Below, piece by piece: positions 1-9,250 of a stretch of DNA of 39,160 nt (the stretch's first letter is position 1; the number at the start of each line of letters is the position of its first letter). The DNA comes from an uncultured Clostridia bacterium (GTDB taxonomy: Bacteria; Bacillota; Clostridia; Oscillospirales; Oscillospiraceae), in the NCBI GenBank assembly GCA_945836055.1, contig CAMAKJ010000002.1:1-39160 (forward strand), written 5' to 3'. The translations under genes and the position numbers were made by a program. The notes beneath the pieces were generated by a model. That model did not search any database and was not told the origin of the DNA. It saw nothing but the letters and a program-made list of their open reading frames with translations.

Positions 1-22
1 CCGCACTGGCGCGGGAGCGCCC

Positions 23-50
23 ATACCTTCCCCCGGGGGAAGGTATTTTC
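23..50 (+). terminator. Rho-independent terminator of a gene left of the window
   Basis: Perfect 24-bp palindrome ATACCTTCCCCC/GGGGGAAGGTAT (23-46) followed by a T-rich run. Confidence 0.75.
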
Positions 51-254
51 TTTGTATGTGCTTTAAAGGTCCAAACTGTTTGGATTCAGCAGGAAATCAT
101 ACACACTGATTACAATAATCTTACATATCCGCAAAGTTCAGAAAGAATATTCCCTGCGCTGCCTGCATAGCCGCAAGAATTTGCGATAAGTGCCAACTGA
201 TCAACGGAAAGGCTTCAAAGTAACAATCCCTTTTCATTTTCAAAGTAATCCCAT

Positions 255-304
255 CTATTGAAAATTTCGTGCTTCTCTGCCAAAAATTTTCAATAGTGTT
301 TTTT
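255..304 (+). terminator. AT-rich hairpin, terminator-like
   Basis: Perfect 13-bp inverted repeat CTATTGAAAATTT (255-267) / AAATTTTCAATAG (284-296), then TGTTTTTTG. Confidence 0.5.
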
Positions 305-327
305 GTACCTCGATCTTATAGACGAAT

Positions 328-370
328 AAAGCAAGCGGGCGGCAGAAATCTTCTGCTGCCCGCTTACTTT
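328..370 (-). terminator. Terminator for the minus-strand operon
   Basis: AAAGCAAGCGGGCGGCAGAA / TTCTGCTGCCCGCTTACTTT, near-perfect 20-bp arms with a 3-nt loop, located downstream of the CDS ending at 455. Confidence 0.65.
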
Positions 371-454
371 TAATCAGTCTGTTTTTCAGATCGCATGGAT
401 GCGGGAATGACCGGGAGATAGATACGCACCGGATGCCGGCGTCCCGGCAAAGGG

Positions 455-1894
455 TCAGTAAGTATATATCCGGTCAAGACAGGCAGTCCATGGATTGACC
501 GCGCAGCCGTAGCCATCCCGGTAAAGGGAATAGGCCTCCTGGGGAACAAAAACGCGGAGATCAGCCGCTCCGGCGAAGGTGTCCCCGGAGATGCCGCAGG
601 GGCGATCCGTATGCTTCAGGACCAGGCGGGTCAGGTTGGGGCACCGGGCAAACAGGCGATCCGGCAGGTTTTCCACGCTGGCAGGTACCGTCAGTTCCTC
701 CAGGACCTCACTTTCCAGCATTGCCCCGGAAAAACCGACTACCGGGACACCATCGATGCTGCCTGGTATGGTGAGGACCTTCTCCTGCCTGCCGGCTTCG
801 CTGAGGCCGGACACCAGATAGACACCGTTTTCTTCATCCAACGCAAAAGTGAAGCTGTCGGTGTCACCATTTTCCGTTTCCGCGGTGGCACGAACGGGTT
901 CCGGCATGGCGGGAAGCTCCCCGGTGTTAAGGGGCGCATAACACCCAAGCTGGGAAAGAATATCCTCCGCCAGAAGAAAGCTTCGCAGCCTGGCCCCTGC
1001 TGTATTCAGGTGGAAATTGTTGTCGTAAAACCATCCGCTGTCCATGACATATCGGTTGGGGGCGCTGATGACGGTGCAGTCAAAGGCGGTACGGCACTGC
1101 TCAAAAAACACCCCGATGCTCTCCATGTCGCTTACCGCAGAGCGGTTGACCGGGCTGAAGCTCAAATAGACACTGGCGCCTTTGGCCCGTGCACTTTGGC
1201 AATAGTCATTGACGAGGGCTGCAAATTCGCCGCTAATCTCCACGGAGCCAAAGTCCACGGGGGTACTGGTATCATAGCCCAGAGCAAGGATATTGCCGGG
1301 ACGGTCATAGACCATGCTGCAGTTTTCGTCAAAGGACGCCTTGCTGTAAACATCCGTGGGGTGGGGAATCTCATCGGAGCGAACCAGCTTTATGCGGTCC
1401 TGCAGATATTGCAGGTAACTGCCTGCCATAGCGCTTTTCCGATCTGCTTGCAGCGAGAAAAGCATCCGCGGGTCTTCCTCGGCGCATTTCCAGAACGCGG
1501 TAGCGCCAAAATAGGCGGACATGGTTTCGCTGGTAGGCTCCATGGCCAGGATTACCACATCCCCCTCTGACAGGGTTTCAAGGGACAAATCCAGCATGGG
1601 GGGCATTCCCACCGCGGCATAGAGTCCAAAGGAGCAGACGGTATACCCGAATCCCTGCTCTGCCAGAAGCTGCTCCAGGTACGTTACGTCCAGGCCAAAG
1701 GCCACATTGCTGCCGCCCACGATCACCAGCTTCCGCCCTTGGGTCTGCCGCAAACGCCGGTACATAGCAGGAAGCTCCGCATAGTAGGTATCCGCGAAGC
1801 AGGTGGGCAAGGACAGACCCACAGCAAGGAGGGACAGGGGAATGATTGCCGCGAGAAGCAGGGCAATGATCCACCGGAAGGCGTATTTTTTCAT
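455..1894 (-). CDS. Membrane-anchored SGNH-hydrolase-like protein with C-terminal BspA-type (LRR_5) repeats
   Basis: N-terminal TM (MKKYAFRWIIALLLAAIIPLSLLAVG); block I-like VIVGGSNVAFG; block V-like DNNFHLNTAG; C-terminal LRR_5-like VLTIPGSIDGVPVVGFSGAML..LEELTVPASVENLPDRLFARCPNLTRLVL. Start reset to 1894 (GGAGGGG RBS). Confidence 0.7.
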   Translation of the reverse strand: MKKYAFRWIIALLLAAIIPLSLLAVGLSLPTCFADTYYAELPAMYRRLRQTQGRKLVIVGGSNVAFGLDVTYLEQLLAEQGFGYTVCSFGLYAAVGMPPMLDLSLETLSEGDVVILAMEPTSETMSAYFGATAFWKCAEEDPRMLFSLQADRKSAMAGSYLQYLQDRIKLVRSDEIPHPTDVYSKASFDENCSMVYDRPGNILALGYDTSTPVDFGSVEISGEFAALVNDYCQSARAKGASVYLSFSPVNRSAVSDMESIGVFFEQCRTAFDCTVISAPNRYVMDSGWFYDNNFHLNTAGARLRSFLLAEDILSQLGCYAPLNTGELPAMPEPVRATAETENGDTDSFTFALDEENGVYLVSGLSEAGRQEKVLTIPGSIDGVPVVGFSGAMLESEVLEELTVPASVENLPDRLFARCPNLTRLVLKHTDRPCGISGDTFAGAADLRVFVPQEAYSLYRDGYGCAVNPWTACLDRIYTY

Positions 1895-3666
1895 TGGGAA
1901 TTCCCCTCCATCCAGGCGCGCAGATCCCGGAGCCACCGCTGGGTATTTTCCTGGGCCGGGATGGTCAGCAGGTGGTAATTGGTATCATAGAAATCTTCAT
2001 TGTGGTACAGGTAGTCAACCAGGGAGGACACCAGATAAACACCATCCATCTCTTCGATGGCCTCCCGGAACAGGGTGTCCATCATTTCTACGTTGTTTTC
2101 CTGACCCGCGGGCAGTGCGTCCATATTGACGCAGGCGTAGGACAGGCACACCGCCGCGCCCCGGGCCTGAATCGCCTGGTAGCACGCTTCCAGCCGCTCC
2201 ATAGCAGTGGGGGAAATAAAGCGGTCGCTGAGAAAAACACGGTCTGTTTTACTCAGATCGGCCACGGTTTTTCCCCGGAAGAAAGGAATACAGCCCCGGG
2301 CATCCATGTATTCCAGCTCTTTATCATCGGTAAAGCGTTGGGTATAGCTGCTGCGCCCGGATTTCTTTTCCAGATAGCTGCAAAGGCTGTCCAGGGCTCC
2401 GTGGACGGTTTTCAGGTCCACGGAGGCAAAAAGATCGTAGTTGTTTTCCAGCCCGCACCAAAGGGTGGGATCCTCCGGCCCCATATCGGTGTCGATAAGA
2501 AGCTGGGCGCGGCTGCTCAGCTCCGGTGTGTGGAAGAACAGGTCCCCCTGCTCCAAGTAGGGCGTGAGGATCTGGAGCTGCACCAGGCTGCTCACCGTCC
2601 CGTTAAGTCCCAGATTGATGAGGGTATATTCCTCCCCCAGCTCCCGTACTGCCGTGGGGCCGTCCATGTTGAACCACATGGAGCAGCCACCGTAGCACAC
2701 CATCTTTTTCTTCCCCTGGGCCAGAATCAGCAGATCGATTTTATCTGCGTAACAGCTCTCCCGGCGGTAGATGTAGCCGTAGGGATATTCCAAAGCGTTA
2801 ATGTGCAGGGTCGTAAAATCCGGGCAGCCGGAAATCGCATCGTCCCTGATGGACCGGATGTTGTCGAAAAGGGTCAGGGTGTGAAGTGAGCAGTTATCGA
2901 TTGCCCCCGGTTCAACATTCTGCATGGTGGCGGGCAGAACCAGGGATTCCACCGGAAGACCGGAGAAAGAACCGGTGGACAGCGTCACCACAGGCGTTCC
3001 ATCGATCATGCCGGGAATGACGATCTGCTTGGCATCACTCGTGCAGCCGGTAATGCGGATCCCGCCGTCGCAGGGTTCATAGGAAAACAGCTCCGCACTG
3101 GTCCAGGGCAGCCACTGGGCATAAAGGGTCAGACTGCCGCTGCTGTCCGGGGTAATCCGGCTGCCCAGTCCAACCTGCACCCCGGAACCATCCGGCTGCG
3201 TGTTCCAGGCTATGAGGGTATAGCCATCCCGGGAAAACCGGTCGGTCCCTAATTCCGTGTTGGGCCGCCGGTGGTAGGACAGGTCATAGTTTTTACTGTA
3301 CCGCACACCATCCGTGGTTACGGCAGTTCCGCCGTTTGCATCGTAGGTGATGGAGCAGTATTTGGAAGAAAGGGTCAATTGAATCCGGGAGGGATACTGC
3401 ACCCCATGGACCGTGACCACCGCATCCCGCCCGCTGCTCTGGATGGAATATTCCCCATCAAAGCTGGTATCCGTAATGGAGAAACCCGATTCTAAGCGGA
3501 GGTGAAAACTGACATCCTCCCCGGGACTTACCCGCTGACCGTTGTCCAGGACCGTAAACCCCGGTCCTTCCAAAATGGAAATGAGGATATCCCCGGAAGA
3601 CGTTCGCTTCTGTGCGCAGCCGCACAGGAGCAGAGCGCAGATCAGAATGGAAAGCAATCGTTTCAT
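1891..3666 (-). CDS. Lipoprotein with InlB B-repeat-like and BspA-type LRR domains followed by an SGNH-like domain
   Basis: Lipobox LLLCGC; ITYDANGGT...GYTLIAWNTQPDGSG...LTLYAQW (Listeria-Bacteroides repeat); LRR_5-like IVIPGMIDGTPVVTLSTGSFSGL; SGNH-like YGGCSMWFNM and DTNYHL. ATGA overlap with the downstream gene. Confidence 0.7.
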   Translation of the reverse strand: MKRLLSILICALLLCGCAQKRTSSGDILISILEGPGFTVLDNGQRVSPGEDVSFHLRLESGFSITDTSFDGEYSIQSSGRDAVVTVHGVQYPSRIQLTLSSKYCSITYDANGGTAVTTDGVRYSKNYDLSYHRRPNTELGTDRFSRDGYTLIAWNTQPDGSGVQVGLGSRITPDSSGSLTLYAQWLPWTSAELFSYEPCDGGIRITGCTSDAKQIVIPGMIDGTPVVTLSTGSFSGLPVESLVLPATMQNVEPGAIDNCSLHTLTLFDNIRSIRDDAISGCPDFTTLHINALEYPYGYIYRRESCYADKIDLLILAQGKKKMVCYGGCSMWFNMDGPTAVRELGEEYTLINLGLNGTVSSLVQLQILTPYLEQGDLFFHTPELSSRAQLLIDTDMGPEDPTLWCGLENNYDLFASVDLKTVHGALDSLCSYLEKKSGRSSYTQRFTDDKELEYMDARGCIPFFRGKTVADLSKTDRVFLSDRFISPTAMERLEACYQAIQARGAAVCLSYACVNMDALPAGQENNVEMMDTLFREAIEEMDGVYLVSSLVDYLYHNEDFYDTNYHLLTIPAQENTQRWLRDLRAWMEGNSQ

Positions 3667-3678
3667 CCCGGTCTCCTC

Positions 3679-5139
3679 CTAGAACTGAAAATAGGCAAAG
3701 CCCGCCGCGTCCTGGGTCGCCAGCAGTGACAGCCAGCACAGGGCAACAATCAGGACAAGATACACCGCCGCCATCAGCTTCCGGGCAGAGCCATAGGCGG
3801 TTTTCGAGGAGGGCAGATCGTATTGCCCCCAGTCATAGAGCTTCGCCATGGCGACAATGCACAGTGCCAGCCGGATAAAGCCCATGGCATCCAGTCCCAT
3901 CGTGTCAAAGGCTGCCTGGAAGTAAGCGCCTCCGAAACCGATCTGAGTGAACAGTCGGGGAAAAATAACGCCGAGCTGTGCTACACTCTCCGCCCGGAAA
4001 AGCAGCGCCGCCGGAATAAAGAGCAGAAAGGAATAGCTTCTGCGGATCAGCTTTCCTAAGGGACAATTCCACCATGGGCCGAACCGGTGCCGAATGTCCA
4101 GGGCGCTTTCCACACACATCCAGAACGCGGCGTACAGGCCCCACAGCACATAGGTCCACCGGGCTCCATGCCAGAGGCCGCACAGGGCAAAGACGATCAC
4201 CGTGTTCAGCATCTTTCGGGCAGTTCCTTTTCGGTTGCCTCCCAGAGGAATATAGACATAGCTGGTAAACCACCGGTTCAGGCTGATATGCCACCGGCGG
4301 AAAAACTCAGTATAGCTTTGGGACAGGTAGGGCCGGTCAAAGTTTTTCATCAGGCGAACGCCCATGAGCCGGGCGCTTCCCGCCGCGATCTCCGAGTACC
4401 CGGCAAAGTCACAGTACATCTGAATGCAGAACAGCCCGCCGCCGCAGAAAATTGCAAAGGAATTGGCGGTGTTCAGGTTCCCAAAGATTTGGTTTACATA
4501 AATCCCGAAAAAATCCGCCACCACGCATTTGCGGAAGAAGCCGCACAGCAGCAGTCGAATGCCCGCGGTAAAATCACCCCACTGAAATTGCTGCTCTTTT
4601 TTCAGCTGGGGCAGCAGGTTCCCGGGGCTTTCGATGGGCCCTGCAACCAGCTGGGGGAAATAGGTCACATACAGGGCAAAGGTGATGGGGTCCTTTTCCG
4701 CGGGAAAATCCCCCCGGTATACATCGATTGAGTAGCTCATGGTCTGAAAGGTGTAAAACGAGATACCTACAGGCAGGATGAGATTCAGGGCAGGCACCCG
4801 GTAAGGGACGGAAAGGGCCGCGCAGACGCTGTTCACAGTTTCGGCGAAGAAGTCCCAATATTTGAAGAAAAACAGCAGCCCCAGATTGACGCAGATGCTG
4901 GTCAGCAGCAGCGCCTTTCGGATTCCGGCCCGCCCCCGGAATTCCTCCATGCCCCTGCCGCAGCAGTAGTCCACCGCCGTGGAAAACAGCAGCAGGAAGA
5001 TCAGCAGGGGGTTCCAGTACATATAGAAGAAGTAGGACGCCGCCAAAAGCCAGAATTTCCGCCCTGTATGGGGAAGCAGCCAGTACACCGTAACCACCAC
5101 AGGCAGAAAGATCAGAAAGGCCAGAGAGTTGAAATTCAC
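3679..5139 (-). CDS. MBOAT family O-acyltransferase (AlgI/DltB-like)
   Basis: Polytopic; SYTEFFRRWHISLNRWFTSYVYIPLGGNRKG and FALCGLWHGARWTYVLWG (MBOAT His). GTG start at 5139 overlaps the upstream stop (GTGA). Confidence 0.9.
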   Translation of the reverse strand: MNFNSLAFLIFLPVVVTVYWLLPHTGRKFWLLAASYFFYMYWNPLLIFLLLFSTAVDYCCGRGMEEFRGRAGIRKALLLTSICVNLGLLFFFKYWDFFAETVNSVCAALSVPYRVPALNLILPVGISFYTFQTMSYSIDVYRGDFPAEKDPITFALYVTYFPQLVAGPIESPGNLLPQLKKEQQFQWGDFTAGIRLLLCGFFRKCVVADFFGIYVNQIFGNLNTANSFAIFCGGGLFCIQMYCDFAGYSEIAAGSARLMGVRLMKNFDRPYLSQSYTEFFRRWHISLNRWFTSYVYIPLGGNRKGTARKMLNTVIVFALCGLWHGARWTYVLWGLYAAFWMCVESALDIRHRFGPWWNCPLGKLIRRSYSFLLFIPAALLFRAESVAQLGVIFPRLFTQIGFGGAYFQAAFDTMGLDAMGFIRLALCIVAMAKLYDWGQYDLPSSKTAYGSARKLMAAVYLVLIVALCWLSLLATQDAAGFAYFQF

Positions 5140-5366
5140 TTCTCCACCCCCATGTTCAGCAACAGAAAGACCAGAAGCACGGTGGCGGTTTCCCACAGGG
5201 AAGCCCCCAGAATGAGGCTGTAGGCGGAAGCTGCAATGGCCAGCACCGCCGAGAGAACCGTAAACCACCAGCCGGTTGCCTTATAAACCCGGTCATACAG
5301 GCAGAAAAACAGGGCGGCGCCGTAGGCAAGCAGCGCCAGAGGGGAGCGCAGAATCACGCTTTCCAT
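5136..5366 (-). CDS. Small (76 aa) membrane protein
   Basis: Several hydrophobic helices; overlaps the genes on both sides (4 bp and 13 bp), indicating operon membership. Confidence 0.65.
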   Translation of the reverse strand: MESVILRSPLALLAYGAALFFCLYDRVYKATGWWFTVLSAVLAIAASAYSLILGASLWETATVLLVFLLLNMGVEK

Positions 5367-6766
5367 TGTCCCAGGACCTCCCGGATGCGTTGCTTGTCCG
5401 GCTTGCCGGAGGCGGTACGAGGGAGTTCCTCCACCATCCGGATGCCCATGGGCAGCTCATTTTTCGCAAGCAGTTCAGACAGGCGGGCAAGAATTACCGG
5501 CTCCGTCAGGCTTCCCGCGGCCATGGCCCAGGGGGCTTCTCCCTGGGTTTCGTGGGGCAGGCCCACAACTGCCGCGTCCTGAATCCCGGGTATGGACAAA
5601 ATTGCTTCTTCAATCCTTCTGGCAGAGAGGTTGTTGCCATTGCGGATGATGATATCCTTTTTCCGCCCGCTGATGTGGACGAATCCGTCCTCGTCCACAT
5701 AGCCCAGATCTCCGGTAGCCAGCAGAGGCTCGGTGGAGCTGGGCTCCCCATAGTAGCCCAGCATCCGGGAGGGGCTGTCCACGCAGATCTCGCCCTCCAC
5801 CCCCACCGGCGCTTCCGAACCGTCCTCCAGCAGGATTTTTCCTGTGTTGCGGGGATAGAATCTGCCAACGGTGGTTGCCCGCTTTTCCTGAGAGTCCAGA
5901 TAGGAAGTCGTAGTGATGCTGACGCACTCGCTCATGCCGTAGGCGGAAACCAGCGTTATATCCAGTTCTTTTTCAATATACCAGAACTGCTCCGGGGTGC
6001 AGGGACCGCCGCCGATGAAGCCCGCCCGGAGGGAGGACAGGTCGTAGCCCTCCTTTTGGGCGGCCATGCCCAGATACAGGGAGGGGACGCCGTTCATACG
6101 AGTGAGGTGCTCTTTCTGAATCGCTTCCAGAATGGACGGAATATCCATCTTATCCGGCAGATACAGAGCGTAACCGATTACAAAAACACCGGCCAGCAGA
6201 ACCAGCCCGAACACATGATCCAGCGGCAGAACTCCCAGCGCCAGATCCCCATCCAGATAGTAGCCGAAGGGGTCGGCATCCACCGGGCTGCTGATCACGT
6301 TGTCCTGGCTGAGGACCACTGCCTTACAGCTTCCCGTGGAGCCGGAGGTGAAGATAATGAAGCCGGGGGCCTTGGGGTCGATTTCCCGCTTGGGAAAGGA
6401 CCGGGAGGGCAGGCTGAAAATGTTCAGCTGCCCGGCATCCAGACTGTGCTCCACAGGAATCTCCAGTCCCCGGTTTTTAAGAAAAGCCATCGGCTCTTCA
6501 CGGGCGTCGGTAAGCACCGCTACCGCGCCGATGGCCTGCAGGGCGAGCATGGTAATCACCGTTTCCACGGTACGGGTAGTGCGCAGGGCAACGAAGCTAC
6601 CGGAATCAATTCTCTGGGAACACAGGCAGCACGCCGCGGATTCTACCCGTTCCAGAACGGTTTGGGCATCCAGCCACCAGGACGGGTTTCCCAGCATCTT
6701 TTTATGCGGTTCCCGCAGGGCAAGCTCTTTCAGATAGGTATGAAGCGTAATGTTTCTGGGAGTCAT
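5354..6766 (-). CDS. AMP-dependent acyl-CoA synthetase/ligase
   Basis: FIIFTSGSTGSCKAVVLS (A3), YGMSE (A5), TGDLGYVDEDGFVHISGRKKDIIIRNGNN (A7-A8), LPRTASGKPDKQRI (A10); GGAG RBS. Confidence 0.9.
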   Translation of the reverse strand: MTPRNITLHTYLKELALREPHKKMLGNPSWWLDAQTVLERVESAACCLCSQRIDSGSFVALRTTRTVETVITMLALQAIGAVAVLTDAREEPMAFLKNRGLEIPVEHSLDAGQLNIFSLPSRSFPKREIDPKAPGFIIFTSGSTGSCKAVVLSQDNVISSPVDADPFGYYLDGDLALGVLPLDHVFGLVLLAGVFVIGYALYLPDKMDIPSILEAIQKEHLTRMNGVPSLYLGMAAQKEGYDLSSLRAGFIGGGPCTPEQFWYIEKELDITLVSAYGMSECVSITTTSYLDSQEKRATTVGRFYPRNTGKILLEDGSEAPVGVEGEICVDSPSRMLGYYGEPSSTEPLLATGDLGYVDEDGFVHISGRKKDIIIRNGNNLSARRIEEAILSIPGIQDAAVVGLPHETQGEAPWAMAAGSLTEPVILARLSELLAKNELPMGIRMVEELPRTASGKPDKQRIREVLGQWKA

Positions 6767-7011
6767 GGCGGTATCTCCTTTTCTTTGCTGTTACCCGCAC
6801 TTTAGCATATCCCCGAAAAGCGGGCAAGCGCTCAGCGACAAACAGCGGGTATTTTAGCAATACCGCGTTTCGTCCATTACAAACGGCGCAAAAGGAGGAT
6901 GAACGGCAGCCCCGGTTTGGACAGGTGCCCAAAAAAAACGGCAGACAGGGATTGAAAATTGTTGAAAACCCTGATATGATAGGATAAATTCCTTTTGGAG
7001 GGCATTGCGGC

Positions 7012-8361
7012 ATGACCTGGCAGATCTTCTTTTCCGAAATTTTGGATACGGCCTGGGTTGCCAGCGTTTTTCTTCCGGCTCTGGCTTGGGTTCTGCTGTG
7101 CCGGGGTCTGTCTACAAAGCGGCTGAATATCCTGTACAGCCTGGCGGAGCTGGCCGTTCTGACGGCCTTGTTTTCCCTGGGAAGCGCTGTTTCCATGGTG
7201 TATTCCGGGAATATGCGCCAGGTAGTATGGGCTCTGATCCGGGGCAGCATCGCCTTTGCCTATCTGTCCATACAGGCACCCTACGGAAAGCAGACCAGCT
7301 TTGTGCTGTGGACGGCGCTTTTCGGCACCGAATGTGCTCTCACTGCCCTGGGCGGACAGCTCAGCTATCTGACAGGCGCCTTTATCGTTAAGGGCGCCCT
7401 GGAGGGGGCCGTCCGGGTGTTCTTCTTCCTTATGGAGCTCCCCGTCGCTCTGATGCTGCGCCGGATGAATTTTGACGAGTTCGGCGCGATTCCCAAAAGC
7501 GGCATGTATATGCTGCTGGCTGGGGATGTGGGCATTCTGCTGCTGCACATTGTGGAGAGCCAGTGGTTCTGCAGCGGGGTGGAGATTGTCACCACCCTGG
7601 CCATCGCCTACCTGTGCATGGTGTGCATGGAGCTGATGGCCGGAAATGCCATGTACCACATGTGCCGGGAGCAGACCGCAATTCTGACCCTGCAGGCAGA
7701 GCAGCAGCGGCTGCTCAGCGAGAAGGAGACCATGCTTGCCGCCCAAACCCGGATTGATGAGCTGCGGAGCATCCGCCACGATCTGAAAAATCAGTACGCC
7801 TATATGCAGATTCTGCTGGAAGAAGGGCGATATGCGGAATTGGGCAGCTATTTCCGCCAGGTGTCAGAGGCAATGCCGAAGCCTCTCAACTATGTGGACT
7901 GCGGCAACAATGTGATCAACAGTATTTTGAATATGGAGATCAACAAGGCTAAGCGGGAGAATATTCCGGTTGTCCACCAGCTTGTGGTGCCTCCGGTCCT
8001 GCCCTTTACCGAGGGGGATCTGTGCGCGATTCTCGTTAATCTTCTGGACAATTCCATTGAGGAGTGCCGCCGGCTGCGGGACACCACCGGAGGGGAGCCG
8101 GAAATCCGGCTGGAAATCTACCCCCAGAGGAGCTATCTTCTGATCGTATGCAGCAATCCCACCAACCGGGAGAAGCTGGAACGGAGCCCCCATGGCATCC
8201 GTACCACCAAGGGCGACGACAACCTCCACGGCTTCGGCACCCGAATCATTTCCAAGACTGCGGAACGGAACAACGGCTGCGCAGACTTTCGGCTGGAAAA
8301 CGGCCGGTTTATCAGTAAGGTCATGCTGGACCTGATGGAAGGAGAGCATCATGCAGATTAA
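7012..8361 (+). CDS. Sensor histidine kinase, GHKL/AgrC-like
   Basis: N-terminal multi-TM region, ELRSIRHDLKNQYAYMQ H-box, LCAILVNLLDNSIEECRRL N-box; overlaps a LytTR regulator. Confidence 0.88.
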   Translation: MTWQIFFSEILDTAWVASVFLPALAWVLLCRGLSTKRLNILYSLAELAVLTALFSLGSAVSMVYSGNMRQVVWALIRGSIAFAYLSIQAPYGKQTSFVLWTALFGTECALTALGGQLSYLTGAFIVKGALEGAVRVFFFLMELPVALMLRRMNFDEFGAIPKSGMYMLLAGDVGILLLHIVESQWFCSGVEIVTTLAIAYLCMVCMELMAGNAMYHMCREQTAILTLQAEQQRLLSEKETMLAAQTRIDELRSIRHDLKNQYAYMQILLEEGRYAELGSYFRQVSEAMPKPLNYVDCGNNVINSILNMEINKAKRENIPVVHQLVVPPVLPFTEGDLCAILVNLLDNSIEECRRLRDTTGGEPEIRLEIYPQRSYLLIVCSNPTNREKLERSPHGIRTTKGDDNLHGFGTRIISKTAERNNGCADFRLENGRFISKVMLDLMEGEHHAD

Positions 8362-9070
8362 GGTTGCTATGCTGGATGACGATGTAAACGCCCTGCCGAT
8401 CATTGCCGGGGCGGCCAACTCCGCTTTCCGGGCAAAGGGCATGTTGCCAGAGATTACCTGCTTCCGCTCCGGGAAAGCCCTGCTCAAAGCCCTGGAAACC
8501 ACCGCGTTTCAGCTGGTGATGCTGGACATTGAGATGCCGGACATGGACGGTATTGCCGTTGGAAAGGCCATCCGGGAACGGGGCATGGAGGTGCCCATCG
8601 TCTATGTATCCGAGTGCGAAAACCGGGTCTTTGATTCTTTTCAGGTCCGGCCTCTGGGCTTTGTGCGGAAAAGTAATTTCTTAAACGACATCGCGGCGGT
8701 TACGGAGCTGTACCTCAAGACCTGTGCCCAGGAGAGCACGGGGGAGTATCTGGAATTTCAGACCCGGAGCGGGCTGCTGACCCTGAAAAGCAAGCAGATT
8801 CGATACATTGAGGGAAACCGGAACTATCAGCTGCTCTACACCGTCTCCGGTAAGGAGCCCATTGAGGTAAAAATGACCATGGACAAGCTGGAAGCCATGA
8901 CGGAGCCCTACGGATTTCTCAGAATCCACAAAGGCTATCTCGTTAACTACCAGAGTATCCAGCGCATTTCCTCTACCACCGTCATATTGCAGGACGGCAC
9001 CGAGCTGCCGGTAGGAAGAAGCAAGGCAGCGGACATCAAAAGCAAGTTTCTTTCTTTGCTCGGAAAATAA
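8351..9070 (+). CDS. LytTR-family response regulator (AgrA-like)
   Basis: Receiver domain (VAMLDDD, LVMLDIEMPDMDG) plus LytTR domain (IRYIEGNRNYQLL...FLRIHKGYLVNYQSIQRI). Confidence 0.9.
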   Translation: MQIKVAMLDDDVNALPIIAGAANSAFRAKGMLPEITCFRSGKALLKALETTAFQLVMLDIEMPDMDGIAVGKAIRERGMEVPIVYVSECENRVFDSFQVRPLGFVRKSNFLNDIAAVTELYLKTCAQESTGEYLEFQTRSGLLTLKSKQIRYIEGNRNYQLLYTVSGKEPIEVKMTMDKLEAMTEPYGFLRIHKGYLVNYQSIQRISSTTVILQDGTELPVGRSKAADIKSKFLSLLGK

Positions 9071-9086
9071 AAATGAAATATGCTAT

Positions 9087-9119
9087 GACAGACCCTGGGT
9101 TTCCCGGGGCCTGTCTTTT
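9087..9119 (+). terminator. Terminator after the two-component system
   Basis: GACAGACCCTGGG-TTT-CCCGGGGCCTGTC followed by TTTT. Confidence 0.75.
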
Positions 9120-9161
9120 GCTGTTCGTCCATGGACGAACGGCAGACTGTCCAGTATACAA

Positions 9162-9191
9162 GCAGTTCGGCACAGAGAAAAAGCCGTTCTT
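9162..9191 (+). promoter_or_regulatory. Candidate LytTR-type direct-repeat binding site
   Basis: gcaGTTCgg and gccGTTCtt with GTTC at 9165 and 9186 (21-bp period), matching the spacing expected for AgrA/ComE-type repeats. Confidence 0.3.
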
Positions 9192-9221
9192 CCCGGGACA
9201 ATGACGAATATACAGGGGGAC

Positions 9222-9250
9222 TTGATTATTTTTTTGGGCAGAATTACGAT
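9222..9250 (+). promoter_or_regulatory. Candidate sigma-A-type promoter for the GH3 lipoprotein gene
   Basis: TTGATT-N17-TACGAT upstream of the CDS at 9315. Confidence 0.45.

Noticed and set aside
611-1570. 319-aa plus-strand ORF opposite the SGNH-LRR gene
   Set aside because: Opposite-strand shadow; SGNH and LRR motifs support the minus strand
1894-2889. 331-aa plus-strand ORF
   Set aside because: Opposite-strand shadow of the LRR/SGNH lipoprotein gene
5276-6805. 509-aa plus-strand ORF
   Set aside because: Complement of the AMP-ligase, which carries all canonical A motifs
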